From: Synechococcus sp. HW_metabat.54
Lineage (GTDB): Bacteria; Cyanobacteriota; Cyanobacteriia; PCC-6307; Cyanobiaceae
DNA length: 7,848 bases
Assembly (NCBI GenBank): GCA_018623675.1
Contig: JAAZVJ010000039.1
Location: 1-7,848 of the forward strand
Direction: 5' to 3'
Positions within the stretch are counted from its first letter, which is position 1. Each line of letters starts with the position of its first letter. The translations under genes and the position numbers were made by a program. Below are positions 7,196 through 7,848 of the stretch, in pieces. Under the pieces are notes generated by a model. The model was not told where the DNA came from and did not search any database. It saw only the letters and a program-made list of their open reading frames with translations.

Positions 7196-7848
7196 GTGGC
7201 CGAAGCCCTCAACGGCAGCGTGCACCACACCAGCTTGGTGATGGCCGTACTGCTGGTGCTGTTTGCAGTGATCCACAGCGGTGGAGCAGCTCTACGCACC
7301 CGTGCCGAAGCCCGAATCGGTGCCCGCGCCTGGCGTCTTGTGTTTGCGGCCGCCAGCATTCCTTCAGCCGTGGTGGTGATTGGCTATTTCTTGGCTCACC
7401 GCTACGACGGCATTCGACTCTGGAATCTGCAGGGGGTTCCTGGAATCGTTCCCCTGATCTGGGTGCTGACTGCCATCAGCTTTCTCTTTCTCTATCCAGC
7501 CACCTACAACTTGCTGGAAATCCCCGCCGTCCTGAAACCCCAGGTGAGGATGTATGCCACAGGGATTATTCGCATCAGTCGGCACCCGCAGGCAGTCGGC
7601 CAGATCCTCTGGTGCTTCAGCCACGCCCTCTGGATCGGCAGCAGTTTCATGGTGGTGACATGCCTCGGCCTCATCGGCCATCACCTATTTGCGGTGTGGC
7701 ATGGCGATCGGCGTCTGCAAGCCCGCTTTGGTGAGGCCTTCACGGAACTGCGCAACTCCACCTCAGTGGTGCCCTTCCAAGCCGTGTTGGATGGACGCCA
7801 ATCCCTTGTTTGGGCTGAATTTCTACGGCCCGCCCAGCTCGGCATCGC
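7196..7848 (+). CDS. 15-cis-zeta-carotene isomerase (Z-ISO) homologue, NnrU-like, 3' end beyond window
   Basis: The 217 visible residues form a multi-spanning membrane protein of the NnrU/Z-ISO family, with hydrophobic stretches at about 13-28, 47-67, 83-101 and 135-166. Against plant Z-ISO as I know it, the match includes HSGGAALR (27-34), [48 protein letters not shown] and [13 protein letters not shown], much closer than to denitrifier NnrU. Z-ISO is a heme b protein that isomerises the 15-cis bond of tri-cis-zeta-carotene between CrtP and CrtQ. Reported ligands His150/His266 with Cys263 correspond in spacing to H27, H143 and C140. The GTG at 7196 is the first start after an in-frame stop (7184-7186); GTG 7220, GTG 7238 or ATG 7241 are alternatives, and the last still keeps the HSG motif. 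The upstream Shine-Dalgarno is weak. From memory, ndhF follows in related genomes. Family call firm; isomerase function inferred. Confidence 0.85.
   Translation, partial: MAEALNGSVHHTSLVMAVLLVLFAVIHSGGAALRTRAEARIGARAWRLVFAAASIPSAVVVIGYFLAHRYDGIRLWNLQGVPGIVPLIWVLTAISFLFLYPATYNLLEIPAVLKPQVRMYATGIIRISRHPQAVGQILWCFSHALWIGSSFMVVTCLGLIGHHLFAVWHGDRRLQARFGEAFTELRNSTSVVPFQAVLDGRQSLVWAEFLRPAQLGI

Noticed and set aside
7183..7734. Plus-strand open frame of 183 codons in another frame over the Z-ISO-like gene
   Set aside because: The overlapping frame starting at 7196 encodes the conserved membrane protein; this one is Ser/Pro/Arg-rich without family features.

Overview
The window looks like a chromosomal segment of a marine picocyanobacterium of the Synechococcus/Cyanobium type. 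The evidence is a plant-type (poly-cis) carotenoid pathway with CrtP/PDS rather than bacterial CrtI, the photosynthetic NDH-1 subunit NdhM, the plastid/cyanobacterial protein Ycf34, a RbcR-type LysR regulator, a small RRM protein, and GC-rich, very compact coding. No mobile element, CRISPR array, tRNA or rRNA was seen, and no gene-free stretch exceeds about 130 bases.

Layout from left to right. On the minus strand, ycf34 (761-510) runs by a 4-base ATGA overlap into tsaB (513 to beyond the left edge). A class II tRNA nucleotidyltransferase gene (cca) diverges from ycf34, and its first ATG (754) lies inside the 5' end of ycf34. Downstream of cca, on the same strand, is a small RRM RNA-binding protein (2114-2545), closed by a strong intrinsic terminator (2573-2599). 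Convergent to it is the minus-strand pair crtP-crtB (phytoene desaturase and phytoene synthase, 3 bases apart). Divergent from crtP is ndhM, which overlaps a DUF3172-type membrane protein by GTGA. A perfect 11-bp hairpin at 6062-6088 separates that gene from convergent rbcR. Divergent from rbcR, a gene with the features of 15-cis-zeta-carotene isomerase (Z-ISO, often labelled NnrU-like) runs off the right edge.

The genes concern light-harvesting and photosynthetic metabolism plus tRNA maturation. CrtB makes 15-cis-phytoene, CrtP converts it to a tri-cis zeta-carotene, and the Z-ISO homologue is expected to isomerise the central 15-cis bond before CrtQ acts; crtQ and crtH are not in the window. 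NdhM (cyclic electron flow and CO2 uptake complex), Ycf34 (reported Fe-S protein) and RbcR (carbon-fixation regulator) fit the same setting. TsaB (t6A37) and Cca (3'-CCA end) both act on tRNA. The points most worth a second look are the Z-ISO homologue with conserved heme-ligand spacing, the short flexible loop in the nucleotidyltransferase, the overlapping 5' ends of ycf34 and cca, a hairpin five bases before the rbcR start, and the RG/Gly-rich tail plus four-cysteine domain of the DUF3172 protein.
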